NCBI GenBank assembly: GCA_905250025.1
Contig: CAJNOJ010000005.1
Coordinates: forward strand, 698,999 to 762,998
DNA length: 64,000 bases
Reading direction: 5' to 3'
Source: Adineta ricciae
Lineage: Eukaryota; Rotifera; Eurotatoria; Adinetida; Adinetidae
Part shown: piece after piece, positions 12,501-23,610 of the stretch
Position numbering within the stretch: the first letter of the stretch is position 1
Layout: every line of letters starts with the position of its first letter
Program-made: the position numbers and the translations under genes
Notes under the pieces: generated by a model
Told to the model about the DNA's origin: nothing
The model's input: only the letters and a program-made list of their open reading frames with translations
The model's database searches: none

Positions 12501-12944
12501 TATAAGCATGTCCAATGTTGAACAGAACACACGCTTTTTCGTAGGCTAATTTCCATGAACCATTCGTTTTTTGTTTACTTCCAAATAAACTTCCACCACT
12601 AACAAATCCATCTTGCCATTTGAAATAAATTCGAATTTGGTTTTCCGTTATTGGTAGTTTGTGTTCGATCGCACATATTTGATCATAATATCTATAAAAT
12701 GAATATTCGATTGAGAAGAATAGGGTCGACGAGAACATTACCGAAGTAGTTTGGAACAATCGTCTTTATAATTACTGCGAAGTAATGCTTCAGCACGAAG
12801 AGAATTCAGACCATCAACAGAAGCTGAATAGTCTTCTTTATCACCAAAAGTTGCTTTAATAAAATTCTTGATTGGCGTTGAAACATTGACATCAAACGCT
12901 TTCTTCGATGGGACCGTAAGAAATTGATTTGGATTCGTAGCCAT
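9594..12944 (-). CDS. PDCD6IP: ALIX / PDCD6IP (BRO1-domain ESCRT adaptor)
   Basis: ALIX bridges ESCRT-I and ESCRT-III in multivesicular body sorting, cytokinesis and membrane repair. The N-terminus ([15 protein letters not shown]) starts a BRO1 domain covering roughly the first 370 residues, with [41 protein letters not shown] and [16 protein letters not shown] long coiled-coil V domain follows (exons about 11500-10280). The C-terminus is Pro/Gly/Tyr-rich and contains [13 protein letters not shown] near 9980-10000; PSAP is the TSG101-binding late-domain motif also present in vertebrate ALIX. The protein ends QSAGGKKK at a stop at 9594. One intron of about 240 bp near 11880-12120 is longer than the rest. 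The start is the ATG at 12944. The gene is divergent from GCP3 with 376 bp between starts. Confidence 0.95.
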
Positions 12945-13320
12945 AGTTTTTGAAATATCACTCTAGAAAGAAGCAGCTCGATGTTTTATGAACAAAGTCA
13001 AATCTGACATACTTGTTTCTTCTAGACAGAAGAGTAAGAGAAAAGAAGAAGTTGCTCGATCGTCATCAAACAATCAACAATGAGTCATGATGACTCGTAA
13101 CCAATCAAAACAATTCCAATCGATAGATGGCTTTTCAATAGAAATATTCATCAGAAAAATCGATGGATAAACAAGAAAAATAATGGCAAATTATTATATT
13201 CTTTCAGCAGATACCGATGACTAATCGTATTTGATCTGATGAGTCATTGAGTGTTTGTCAAGTATCCTATTCGGGGTAGTGTTGTGTAGGTGTAGAATAC
13301 TTCTTCTTCATCCACCAACT
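12945..13320. promoter_or_regulatory. Shared divergent promoter region, ALIX and GCP3
   Basis: The ATGs of ALIX (minus, 12944) and GCP3 (plus, 13321) are 376 bp apart, so both promoters and 5' UTRs must lie here. The only direct evidence is the head-to-head spacing; no specific factor site was identified. Confidence 0.6.
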
Positions 13321-16300
13321 ATGGCCGGTTCACAGCTAGCATTAATCAAAAATTTATGTCTCTGTTATTGTGATAATAAACCAGGTATTATTCTGAAATG
13401 ACCAATACATTTCATTCTTTTTACGACTTCTATAGATGCTTTGGATAGAACTGTAAATACAGTTTCACATTTACTACATTCGTAAGTACGCAAATCCTAG
13501 GATTATCGAATTATCGAGAGGATTTGTTCTAGACAACATGGAAATACTTACCAAGACGATATACGATTGCTTGACAAGATTTGGAAGCATTGTAAATAGA
13601 ACTTGTTTGGCGAGTCTTTGTTGTATTTGTTTGTTATGTAATATAGTTCAAAAATATGGACGAAATCAAGAAATGCTTCGTTTCGGGCAAGTCTATGCTC
13701 GATTAAATAAACTTGTAAGTTTCTGAAAACAAAATATTGGATTTTATTAATTTCCATGTGGAATACGCTTTTCATACTTTAAAGTACATTGCTATTCTAA
13801 ATAGGAACTATACTCTCAAGAGATCTGTTTGAATAAGCGAAGAGGAAAAAATGATTCATTTCGGATTTTTGTTGATACTTGCCGATTGTTCAATTGAATA
13901 CATCCGATTTTTCATCTATTTAGAAAGTTTTAAAAGTCCGATTGGAAACACTTCAATTTCTCTATGCACTGGCTGATACAGCCTCGACAGAGCGTTCTCA
14001 TGACTCGATAAGTCGTCCACTTCCAACCTCGTCGGCAAGTAGCTTTGACATTCCATCATTTTCACTTCTTTCAACTCGATGCGAATCATCCAATGGTAAA
14101 GAGAATGGCTTATCTCATAATTCTTCGCACATAAAATCATCGACATCATTACAAAAACTTCTTCAATATTCAAACGGTGATGAATCTGCTCTTTCAACTA
14201 CTAATCAGCATCAATTAACAATGAATCATACAAACAATGAAATCGACACACTTTCAGGTGCCAAACGAGATAGTGACGAAGCGAAGATTTTACGCGAACT
14301 TTTATTCGGTATGCAAGGCATCGAAACACCACGTTTGTCAGGCAATGATACAAATATCGATCGTTGTACACGTTCATTAATCGCTCGTTTTCTCGAATGT
14401 GGATGGTTGTATGAAAAAATTCGAAAGATTATTAATACACCAACAACAAGCCTTGTCGCTCAAGCTTTCGTTGCAAATCTCTCGAGTGAACTACGAGAAT
14501 ACCATCGACTGATCTCTGTTATTGAACAACAAGTAAAGCACATCTGTCACGAATCAATAAACTATTTCTTGAATTTTAGGCCAATACACCTGGTATGGTA
14601 TCATTGAAGAAACTCCATGTATGGATGTGCACGCCGATGCAACGTTTGAAATGTCTTGCCGCTGTTGCTGATACATGTCAAGGTTAGTGTTGTTTCTGAG
14701 TACAAAACATACAGTTATACTTTTGAATTTCAGGTAAAAAAGGTGGACAACTTCTTTCGGTACTTTACATGCATAGTCAACATGGCGATACATTGCAACA
14801 ATCAATACTTTATCCATTGCTTTACAATTGTACAATACCAATACGAGATATGATTGTCGAATGGATTTGCAATGGAATTATCAATGATCCTTATCAGGAA
14901 TTTTTCGTTTCGACTGATAAAATGGTTAGTGAAGAGAAGTTATGGTATGATAAGTATACGTTACGCGTACCGATGATTCCATCGTTTATTTCCATGGAAC
15001 AAGCAAAGAAAATTTGGATTACGGGAAAATCGATCAATTTCTTACGTGTTGTATGCAAAGACCGAACAATGTTACAGATATTGAAGACACCTGCGCCGTG
15101 TAAGTGAAGAATAGAGTGACTTACAAGGAATTGTTGCTTTTTTCATTTAGCTCAAAGTTTGTTTCAACAACAACGGTCAACGGAGTTTCAGGATATGATC
15201 GTTTCCGTTTATAACGATACGACACGGTATCTTCGTTCAATTCTCGATGACAAATATCAAATGATGGACCATTTCAAAGCAATAAAACGTTATTTATTAC
15301 TAGGTCAAGGTGATTTCATCAAATACTTAATGGATTTAATGGAAAATGAATTAAACAAAGCTGCCAATCAAGTTTTCTACCACAATCTTCAATCCTTAAT
15401 GGATGCAGCAATTCGTGTAACCAATGCTCAATATGAAAGCGAAGACATTATCAAACGTCTGGATTTACGTTTGATGTACGTTTCACCATCCGAACTCGGC
15501 TGGGATGTTTGTTGTCTTGATTACAAATTCGATGGACCATTGCGAACAATTTTTACCGAGGAAAATTCATTACGATATATGAGAATATTCAATCATCTAT
15601 GGCGTGTCAAACGCATGGAATATACAACATGTGGCGTATGGAAACAACTGATTAAATCATCGAGACAATTCGCCGCGATTCCGGGTAAAAATATGACTTA
15701 TTTCGCAAAAAGAAAACGATTCTTCTTTTTTTTTTAGAAATATCCGATATGACTCATTCATGCTTTGTCATGTCAAACGAAATGACGAAGTTTGTGCAAA
15801 GTGTAAACTATTATATCATGTTCGAAGTTCTCGAATGCTCATGGAGTGATTTATTAAATAAATTAATGGAAGCGAAAGATTTAGAACAAATTCTAGAAGC
15901 ACACGATGATTCATTATTAAAAATCTTAACACGTCTACATCTCGATGGTCATGAAACAAGCCAAGAATTAGCTAAACAATTGCGCTGTATATTTGATTTA
16001 ATATTGAATTTCGGTGCGATTATCCAGCGTTTGATTCAGTGTGTTGAGACGGAACTCGCAGCACGAAAACCGTATCAACAGCAACAACGTCATGGAACTT
16101 TTACGAAAAATAACGACTCGGTAAGGAATGAACTTGCTCGAATTTTTTGACACGAAAAACTTGCGGTTGTTTAGGATACGGAAATTCAAAGATTTCATAC
16201 GGTATTCAAACCACAGTTGAAAAAGATCAAAAGCGATTTCTTAATCGTTAAAAAAGCATTTCGAGTATGTGAGAAGGAAATCACTCGAACTTATTTCTTT

Positions 16301-16443
16301 TATTCAATGTTTTCTAGGATGCTGTATTGAAATTTCTTCAACAATTAAAGTCTCATCCTGATATAACTTTACGTTCGTTAAGCTTTCGCTTAAATTTCAA
16401 TGAAGTCTACAAAGTATCACATACATCGAAATCAACTGCATAG
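13321..16443 (+). CDS. TUBGCP3: Gamma-tubulin complex component 3 (GCP3)
   Basis: GCP3 pairs with GCP2 and gamma-tubulin in the small complex that nucleates microtubules at centrosomes. The start ATG at 13321 (MAGSQLALIKN) leads into several short exons. The GRIP1 region begins around 14290 with ILRELLFGMQGIE and continues with FLECGWLYEKIRKII, ELREYHRLISVIE, WIC..DPYQEFFVSTDKM, LWYDKYTLRVPMIPSF and GKSINFLRVVCKD. The last two phrases are typical of GCP3. The GRIP2 half (about 15160-16430) has HFKAIKRYLLLGQGDFIKYLMDLM, YKFDGPLRTIFT and FNHLWRVKRMEY, and ends KVSHTSKSTA. The N-terminal low-complexity Ser/Thr-rich segment (about 13980-14290) resembles the linker of animal GCP3. An AATAAA at 16587-16592 is a candidate poly(A) signal. 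Confidence 0.93.
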
Positions 16444-16586
16444 AACACCATGTTTTTCTGTAAACTTTCTTTCTTAATCTCAAAATTGATCATTTTTTTT
16501 TATTGATATTTGTGCTAACCTGTAGACAGCAATGATTTTCTTATTTTGTTAGGGGTTGTGTTCTTGAAAATAGCTTTTTCTTCCAG

Positions 16587-16592
16587 AATAAA
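16587..16592 (+). terminator. Candidate poly(A) signal of GCP3
   Basis: AATAAA lies 144 bp past the GCP3 stop and 24 bp before the ATG of the following microprotein gene. If used, cleavage would fall at or just before the downstream start, as in a processed operon. Confidence 0.4.
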
Positions 16593-16615
16593 AAACCAAA
16601 CGAGTTTATCTTCAG

Positions 16616-16765
16616 ATGATGGATTCACCCGATTGGTCAATTTTCATCTTCATTGGTTTCGTTCTCCTCGGTACGATCTGTCTGATGTTTAAATTAACAG
16701 TTGGATCGTGTTATAAACCTCCGCCATCGACATTCAATCAACGATATGATGACAAAAGAATTTAA
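16616..16765 (+). CDS. 49-residue single-pass membrane microprotein
   Basis: The ORF starts MMDSPDWSIFIF and has one hydrophobic segment (about residues 8-27, SIFIFIGFVLLGTICLMFKL). A short polar tail with GSCYKPPPSTFNQRYDDK follows. The length and layout match small integral membrane proteins, but no family was recognised. It starts 172 bp after the GCP3 stop on the same strand, and a splice-acceptor-like TTTATCTTCAG sits immediately before the ATG, which would suit spliced-leader trans-splicing of a second cistron. An AATAAA follows at 16919-16924. The function is unknown; a chance ORF remains possible. Confidence 0.5.
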   Translation: MMDSPDWSIFIFIGFVLLGTICLMFKLTVGSCYKPPPSTFNQRYDDKRI

Positions 16766-16918
16766 GTCGAGAATGGCGACAAGTTGTCATCCATGAACTC
16801 AAGGTTTTCCTTTTTGACTTTCATTCATGTGATAAGTTTGTTATTTTTCACTTCATTTCATAAGGTGTACTTCAATCGAAGGTATATGTATATAAAACAA
16901 CGTTTTTTTCCACTAGAG

Positions 16919-16924
16919 AATAAA
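16919..16924 (+). terminator. Candidate poly(A) signal of the 49-residue gene
   Basis: AATAAA lies 153 bp after the stop of the microprotein ORF and about 95 bp before the end of the convergent minus-strand gene. Confidence 0.4.
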
Positions 16925-17018
16925 AATAATTCAACATAAAGAAAAAGGAAAAGATGAACATCATCAAGAATAGAAACTGAATGAAAATAATAAAAAAATA
17001 ATAATCAACAGTGAACTT

Positions 17019-18719
17019 TTAAAGAATAATATGTGGCTGATAACTCAATGAACTAGTTGTAACTGTTGTCCATTCACTTGAACCAGTAGTACTTGAATAT
17101 GTCGTGGATTCGATCAAATGATTCGTTGTTGAATCAGTCGATGGCTGCATCGAGCTTTTACTTTTCGTTCCATTTCGCTTTCTTCGAGTATTTACAAGTG
17201 GTGGACTATCAGCAGGTATAATTCCTTTCATTGATGATGACGAAATTATTTTTGTTGATGACATTGCTTGTTTGATTCGTGGTCGATTTTTATTCCACGT
17301 TACATAATAGATCAGAAATGACAGACCAGCAACAAGTAAACCAATACAAATACCGAGAAGAAGCATCCAGATACTGCTTAGATTTGTTTTCGACGATTTG
17401 CTCTTGTCTCTATCGGCAATCAAAGATTGTAAATCGGATGTTTTATTTTGCGCGTGTAATGCAGAGGGTTCGAGATCAGAGTGATTCGAACGAATCTCAG
17501 TTTCATCGCCCTCCTCATCGAACATAGGTGGACGAAAATTAGGTGCTTGAATAACACTCAAACGAAGTGGCAGTATTGTTCGTTGTGGTGAAGGAAATGT
17601 TAATGAGATATTTAAGCACGGATTGAAATTTACTGATGTACAAATATGTAAGAGTGGACGAAGAACATCAGTGTAAAGAATTGTATTGTTATGTGTGATG
17701 ATATCATCGTAACCTAGTGTTGACCGTGGTCCACGTTTTTCTGTTAGAGTATACCGTCGATCGAAGCTGGTTTGTTCGTTCAAATGAACGGCGAGAATCT
17801 TTTCTTCTAAACTCAAATAGATGATTTTCGTTGAGAAATCAATTGTTGCTGTACATGGATATGGTCGATTATCGTATGATGAAGGTATTTTGAATAGAAA
17901 ATCACATTTATTGACACTTAACGAACAACGTATGACTGTACACCAACCGTAAGAATCGCCGATTATGTAACCATCGGATGTCAACTGATCGATAATTAAA
18001 TCGCTAATACGTAGATTTGGACTTAGTTCACGTAAACGATTCATAAATGGGGCTGAACCACGTGCGCGTGGTCGTTCTAATAAGTCGATTGTTTGAATAT
18101 CTGAATGACCATACACATAGAGTATTGATGAAACATGATGAATGTTAACAAATAACGGCATTTCACTGCGAATTGAATTCATCAACGAATGATTCGAAAA
18201 ATTCGAGATCCACCATCCATCGGAATATTGCATACGATAAACAGTGCGCTCATGTGGTGCAGTCAAATAAATATGACCATGTTCGTCACCAGTCACATCG
18301 TGAAAACGCGGCACATCTTCCTGAGAGAGTAAAAGATGAAATGAATCATCACCACCAAATAAAACTGGCCACCAAACATAAACACCTGAGAGAGATGTCA
18401 AAACTACAACATTTGCTGTTGAATCGCTTCTCGAAGAAGAAGAATCATGTGCATGATGGTCTTCGTTTTCATATTCATCCGTGGGTATATCGTTCTCGTC
18501 AACAGATGGTTTGAAACGATTATGAATCAATGTTGTAAGATTTCGTAATTTCGTTTTTTGAGCGAATGCTCGATCGTGAATGTGTGATGAGCTGTCATTC
18601 TTTTTCGATCGTAATTTATCTTTCAGAGATGATGGCGATGATGGTGACCAAGCAAATGTCAAATGAATGACGAGAACAGTAATGGTAATAAGAATTGCCG
18701 AATATTGATAATAGATCAT
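17019..18719 (-). CDS. Single-exon type I membrane protein, propeller-like ectodomain
   Basis: The 566-residue ORF has an N-terminal signal peptide (about 5-24), a Ser/Asp-rich linker to about residue 100 and a roughly 300-residue ectodomain. The ectodomain has recurring hydrophobic strands of propeller type (DVTGDEHGHIYLTAP, HHVSSILYVYGHSD, DYI-like GYIIGDSYGWCTV, DFSTKIIYLSLEEKILAVHL). One TM segment follows (about 447-472, MLLLGICIGLLVAGLSFLIY) with a cytoplasmic tail of about 95 residues rich in Ser/Thr/Lys. No family was recognised. The beta-propeller reading is an inference from strand spacing. Lack of introns contrasts with its neighbours. It is convergent with the GCP3/microprotein pair. 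Confidence 0.8.
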   Translation of the reverse strand: MIYYQYSAILITITVLVIHLTFAWSPSSPSSLKDKLRSKKNDSSSHIHDRAFAQKTKLRNLTTLIHNRFKPSVDENDIPTDEYENEDHHAHDSSSSRSDSTANVVVLTSLSGVYVWWPVLFGGDDSFHLLLSQEDVPRFHDVTGDEHGHIYLTAPHERTVYRMQYSDGWWISNFSNHSLMNSIRSEMPLFVNIHHVSSILYVYGHSDIQTIDLLERPRARGSAPFMNRLRELSPNLRISDLIIDQLTSDGYIIGDSYGWCTVIRCSLSVNKCDFLFKIPSSYDNRPYPCTATIDFSTKIIYLSLEEKILAVHLNEQTSFDRRYTLTEKRGPRSTLGYDDIITHNNTILYTDVLRPLLHICTSVNFNPCLNISLTFPSPQRTILPLRLSVIQAPNFRPPMFDEEGDETEIRSNHSDLEPSALHAQNKTSDLQSLIADRDKSKSSKTNLSSIWMLLLGICIGLLVAGLSFLIYYVTWNKNRPRIKQAMSSTKIISSSSMKGIIPADSPPLVNTRRKRNGTKSKSSMQPSTDSTTNHLIESTTYSSTTGSSEWTTVTTSSLSYQPHIIL

Positions 18720-21700
18720 CGAAAAGTAGAACTAAACCAACTGAATGAATGTCAATCATTAGCGAACAGATAAAAAGGAGAGAAAAAGGGAAAGAGAAAG
18801 ATACTCTTCAGATTTGATTTGCTGTCTATAGGGCATAACGAGGGAGAGAGAGAGCGCGCGAGATTGTTCTTTCGTTTCGCTTCGAGGTAGACTAAGCCGA
18901 AAAGCACTATGTGATTTGATCCTGTTTATATCTAATGAGAATGATGCAAGTATTATTGTACATATACGCATATGTGTCTATCATTATTCTTTCTTTCTTT
19001 TTTATTTACTACAACATATCCTCTTGTACTAAGGCTACACAATCGTCTCCTCTTTCTTTATTAAAACTAATATTTGAGATAAATTGTTTGAGACAATCTA
19101 CAGACATACGTGCACACACACTCTCATTAACATTATAAAAGAAACGATGATGGCCAACAATAACAAGGAAGCAAGGTGACTGTCTTGGTCAATGAACAGA
19201 TTTCGTCATCCGATAGAAAGCGTGAGAAATAAGAGAAGAAGAAACCTCTCAAAAATGAAGAACAAATGCATAAGATACCCTATCAGAGCGCATCGATACG
19301 AGAACTATTTCTCCCACTATTCTAGAGGACATCAAACGCGTGTACATTTTTTTTCTTTTTTCACTTTCCACTTCAATTTGTTCTAAGCAATAGTGCGTCA
19401 CTAATTTACTACTTAAATGAACATGCGATACTACTTCTCCTTTTCTCATTGACAAATACTCTAACTTCGAACTGTTCGTTCTTTTTCGTTTACCCATTAA
19501 TCATGGTCATGGAACAGAAATCAATTCTTCTATTTGGCATCATTGTCGCGTCTTTTGTCCCATTGTATATACGTACGCTAAATGGCACAAGGAGGTTCTA
19601 GACTACTATAGACGCCATATGCTAGTCATATTTTTGAGGACGATCAAACTATGATCGAACGGTTAATAATTATGTTGCGCATTGATGATGAAATTTAATG
19701 ACGTGATCATTCAAGATATGAAACATCGCTTTACCTGTTTGTGGTTACCATTGGAATCTCCGTGGCGAATGAGCCGGATTACTTTACAGTTTCACTTAAA
19801 ATGTTGAAGATTCGATTATACACACGTGTACCTGCCAATCTGGAGAGTCTTTGTAATCGCTCCTCGAGAACTTTTCGTTTTTTTTCCTATACCGTCTGAG
19901 CACTCTCCCATCCGCTTTCTTTCTCTCTCTCTCTTTCTCTTTCTTTTATTCTGTGTCCTCTCTTTCATTCTCTTTTCGTTTTGACATTAGTCAACGCATA
20001 GTAAACCTTACACACAACGAATGAAAAAGAAAATCGAGACACTATTATGTGCACACGGTGTAAAAACCCGTACTGTAGTTTTTTTCTCTGCTCGTTTTAT
20101 ATATATAAATAATAAGACGTTGCTGCCGTCGTCACTTTTGATATCTTACAACTACGAGAGAATTGATTTTTTTGCTTGTTCTTTCTATTGTAATATCCTT
20201 GATAATTTTTATCGTCTATCGTATATCAGATCGTCTTATACATCGAGAAGAAATAATGATGCTGACGTGACACGCACAATGAATCGATAAATTATACTTT
20301 TTTATATTTCATTACTGTTTTCAAATATCAAGCAGTTCATATCTGTGTCAAAACGAATAGTTCCCAGCATTGAAGACAAAGAATCGAACCGATCATCTTT
20401 TAGACTTCGTAGACTTCCAAATAAATGTCAGAAGTGAATCAATAAGTAGAAATTCACTATTTGACGATGATCTTGCATGTGTATTGACTTATAAAAAATA
20501 GATCTATTGCATGTTTTCAATGACATTTCATGTCTCAAGAGAGAAAATTTAGTCTACTCAAATATGATTTGCTGAGGAGAGAGGAAAACTAACACGTCAT
20601 TGTTTACTAACCTCAAGTGCATCTCTCCGGTACAGTTTTATGCATATATGATCATTGCTACTATCGAATGAAATCAAGGTCAAGAAAGTCAACGAATAAG
20701 TTGTCTCGAAAGCTCGACAAAATACCGAATCTGTGGATTAGATTGATTTTTGATTGTTTGGCTGAGACGTTGTTCCGCCCCTGTGCCATTGTCTTTGATC
20801 TTTGAATGTTCATTTGATGAAAAGAAATCAAAATTAGGAAGCAGATGCTGTCAAACGATCGTTAATACGTCAGCTTTAAGCATCACTCTTTTGTTTGTCT
20901 ACGCTTTTCTTCTCTCTCCCGTCTCTTTCTTTTGTCTTGATGATCAGTCGACATGAGAAGAAAAAACAAAGCTTATCTACTTCGAAATTTATTGCGTCAG
21001 AATGAAAATTTTCAATTGGTACTCAGACTTCTCTTCTGATAATAATAAACCTAAGATCAGATGAATTTACGGTACAACAGTGTTTTCGACGCGAAGGTCA
21101 ATCTTTCACCATAATTCGCAATTGATTTGTTCGATAACTCGTGGCGAAAAGTTTCAATAAGAAGTCTTCAATTGAAGATAAATAATCACGCTCGTCAAGA
21201 TCAACAAACCGATGAATCGCATTTTGCCTTGATATATAAAGGGAAAAAGAGTTTAGTGGTCCAGTCAGTCTTATATTTTAAACATTATAATCAATCTCTG
21301 TATATAATTGCACTAGAAAGTATTTATCAAATATTGATCTTAAGGTTCACATCTACACAAGGATAAAATGCCTGAATAGAAAATTGAATAGAAGAAAGAA
21401 GAAAGACGAGGATGTAATCCTTCGAAGATTGTATGCATAAAAGGCATATTGAAATATACTTGAAAAAGAAAATATGAACAACAAATAAAATTTGACGTGC
21501 TTTTAAACTCAAGGGCTTCGATTCTCCCAGTTAACTTCGTTTTTGTGTTCAATTCTATTCAATTGAATCGTTTACAAACACATATTTCCCGTACAATTAG
21601 TCATGTCGGATGGCGTCATGAATGAATGTGTTATTTCAATGACATACTATCAGTGACGATAAACAAATACAATTAGAAGACAGAATACTTTATCACAAAC

Positions 21701-23610
21701 GACACATCATTGGAACAGATATTACATATCAATTGGTATACGTATTTAGGTAGAAAACAGAAATACTTTATCAAGGATTGACAATAGAAAAGCGTTTAGG
21801 ATGTTTCTCTTGAGTATCGAAGCACAAAAAGATATGAATGACTTAGAAAATAAATAATAACTGTCAGATATGATGCATATAGATAAATTCGAATATTTTT
21901 ATTCACAGACTGGCAAGTAGTCATATTTACGAGCACAATCGTTATTCATATGTCTAGCGGAGATTAGCAAAGAATTGATAATACATGTTTTCAACATGGT
22001 CAAATGACTTAAGAGTTCGTATCTGCTTGAAAATGAAACAATATTCGTTCGAAAAATTGTATCGTCTTTGGCAACGATGCATGTTAATCATTGATATTCG
22101 TTTCAATGAAATTTATTTAAGTTGATTATTCATGTTCAGTTTCCCATTCCACACATGAATAACAAAAGTTCGTCAGAAAGAAAACAAATCGAAAGTGCTG
22201 GAAATGGATTTTGATTTGAAATTCTATGAATAATCAATGAAAATGCCAAATATTTGCAGAAAGGTGAATATTTTATCAATAATTCTTTGCGCTAGCTTTC
22301 AATTCTTATGGCAAATACCCTATTATCTGATTCATCCATTTGATCTCTTGAGTAACCCATACTGAAGAGGAAAAAAGTTAAAAAATCAGATCTCCGCTTT
22401 TTAAACTGCTTTTATCTGTGTTGTGAAGGTTATACAACGATCCGATTATCTCAACGGTTCGAATTACCATCGAGCATGAATCATTTCACACGTCATTTTG
22501 GTCACTTAGGTAATTTTCTAATTAATTTTCAAACATCCAATCGGTATGACTTTCATCTCCTTACAAATCGTAATTACATTTTCATTTATTCTAAAAAAAG
22601 ACAAAAATATTTCTATGTCATCAGCTTTAATGACATTGAAATATCACTATGTTGGTTAGTTACGGAGATGTGAAAGGATTTTATGCATAATCACAACATA
22701 TTTGCGTACGGAAAGAACTCGATTAGAATTGATAGAACGAAATCAAGGTTGGCTGTTGGTTTCGTTCGTATTTTTTTTTGACATCTTTTACACCTTCGCT
22801 TTGTTGACAGTCAACGAGGCGAAATGTTTTATTATTTTTATGATTCGGAGCGTGTTTATTGATTGAATATGGAGTTTTGTTTCTGTCAACATATGCCTAT
22901 TGGACGATGTCTTGACAAAAAATCGTGGAAAAAAAGAGAATTCAAATAAAAATCAAAGGACGTCAATCTTCATGAGAACAGAAACAAGGTTTTGTTGAAA
23001 CAAAGCATAAACCTTCAAAAAGCTATATCGAATCAGCTTGCAAGCCAATGCGTCATCGATAATAAATGAATATGAATCATCTCTAAGCAATGTCATCAAG
23101 ACGAATAAGAAAAGAAAAGGTTCCTAAGAAATTAGTACGGCATGTCGATCGAATGAAAAATAGTAGAGCCTGGAGGGAAAAAAGAAATCTATGGCCGCCC
23201 ATTACTAACATATGTGACCGATAGTTATATATAGCATTTCAGTATTACACGGATAATTCCTTTTTTTTAAGGAAAAAAGAACCACGAAAAAAAATATCAC
23301 GAGCTGCACGAGAAGACATCTAAAAATGTTTTCTTTCACCTCCTACTCTTCTTAAATCGCATATTATGACGAATAGACAAAGAACGAAAAAAAAAAGAAA
23401 GGGCAGAACAAAAAAGCACAGTTCTTCGCTTGTATATATATACACTCATTCTCAAGACATTATACATAATAGAACAAGCAATCGTGACAATTTATTTTTC
23501 AACAATATGAACTCGCTTATTCGTGACCTCTAAGGCACTGTCTATTGTCGATTTCTATTACAAGAACACTCTCAATCTCTTCAGCTTATTCCAATCGTAT
23601 CTCAATCAAC
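18720..23610. other. Gene-poor 4.9-kb region upstream of PACSIN
   Basis: This lies between the starts of two divergent genes. It contains CT-rich and GA-rich tracts (about 18840-18855, 19915-19980), homopolymer runs and a small TTCCTT/AAGGAA stem near 23258-23276. The last roughly 100 bases before 23611 are the likely PACSIN 5' UTR exon; an in-frame TGA near 23524-23526 closes any longer reading. Short ORFs were not supported by splice sites or domains. It may hold regulatory DNA or unseen 5' UTR exons. Confidence 0.5.

Noticed and set aside
20370..20410. GGTTCGATTC-like B box suggesting a tRNA on the minus strand
   Set aside because: The flanking bases do not form a T-arm or acceptor stem and no A box or anticodon arm could be drawn.
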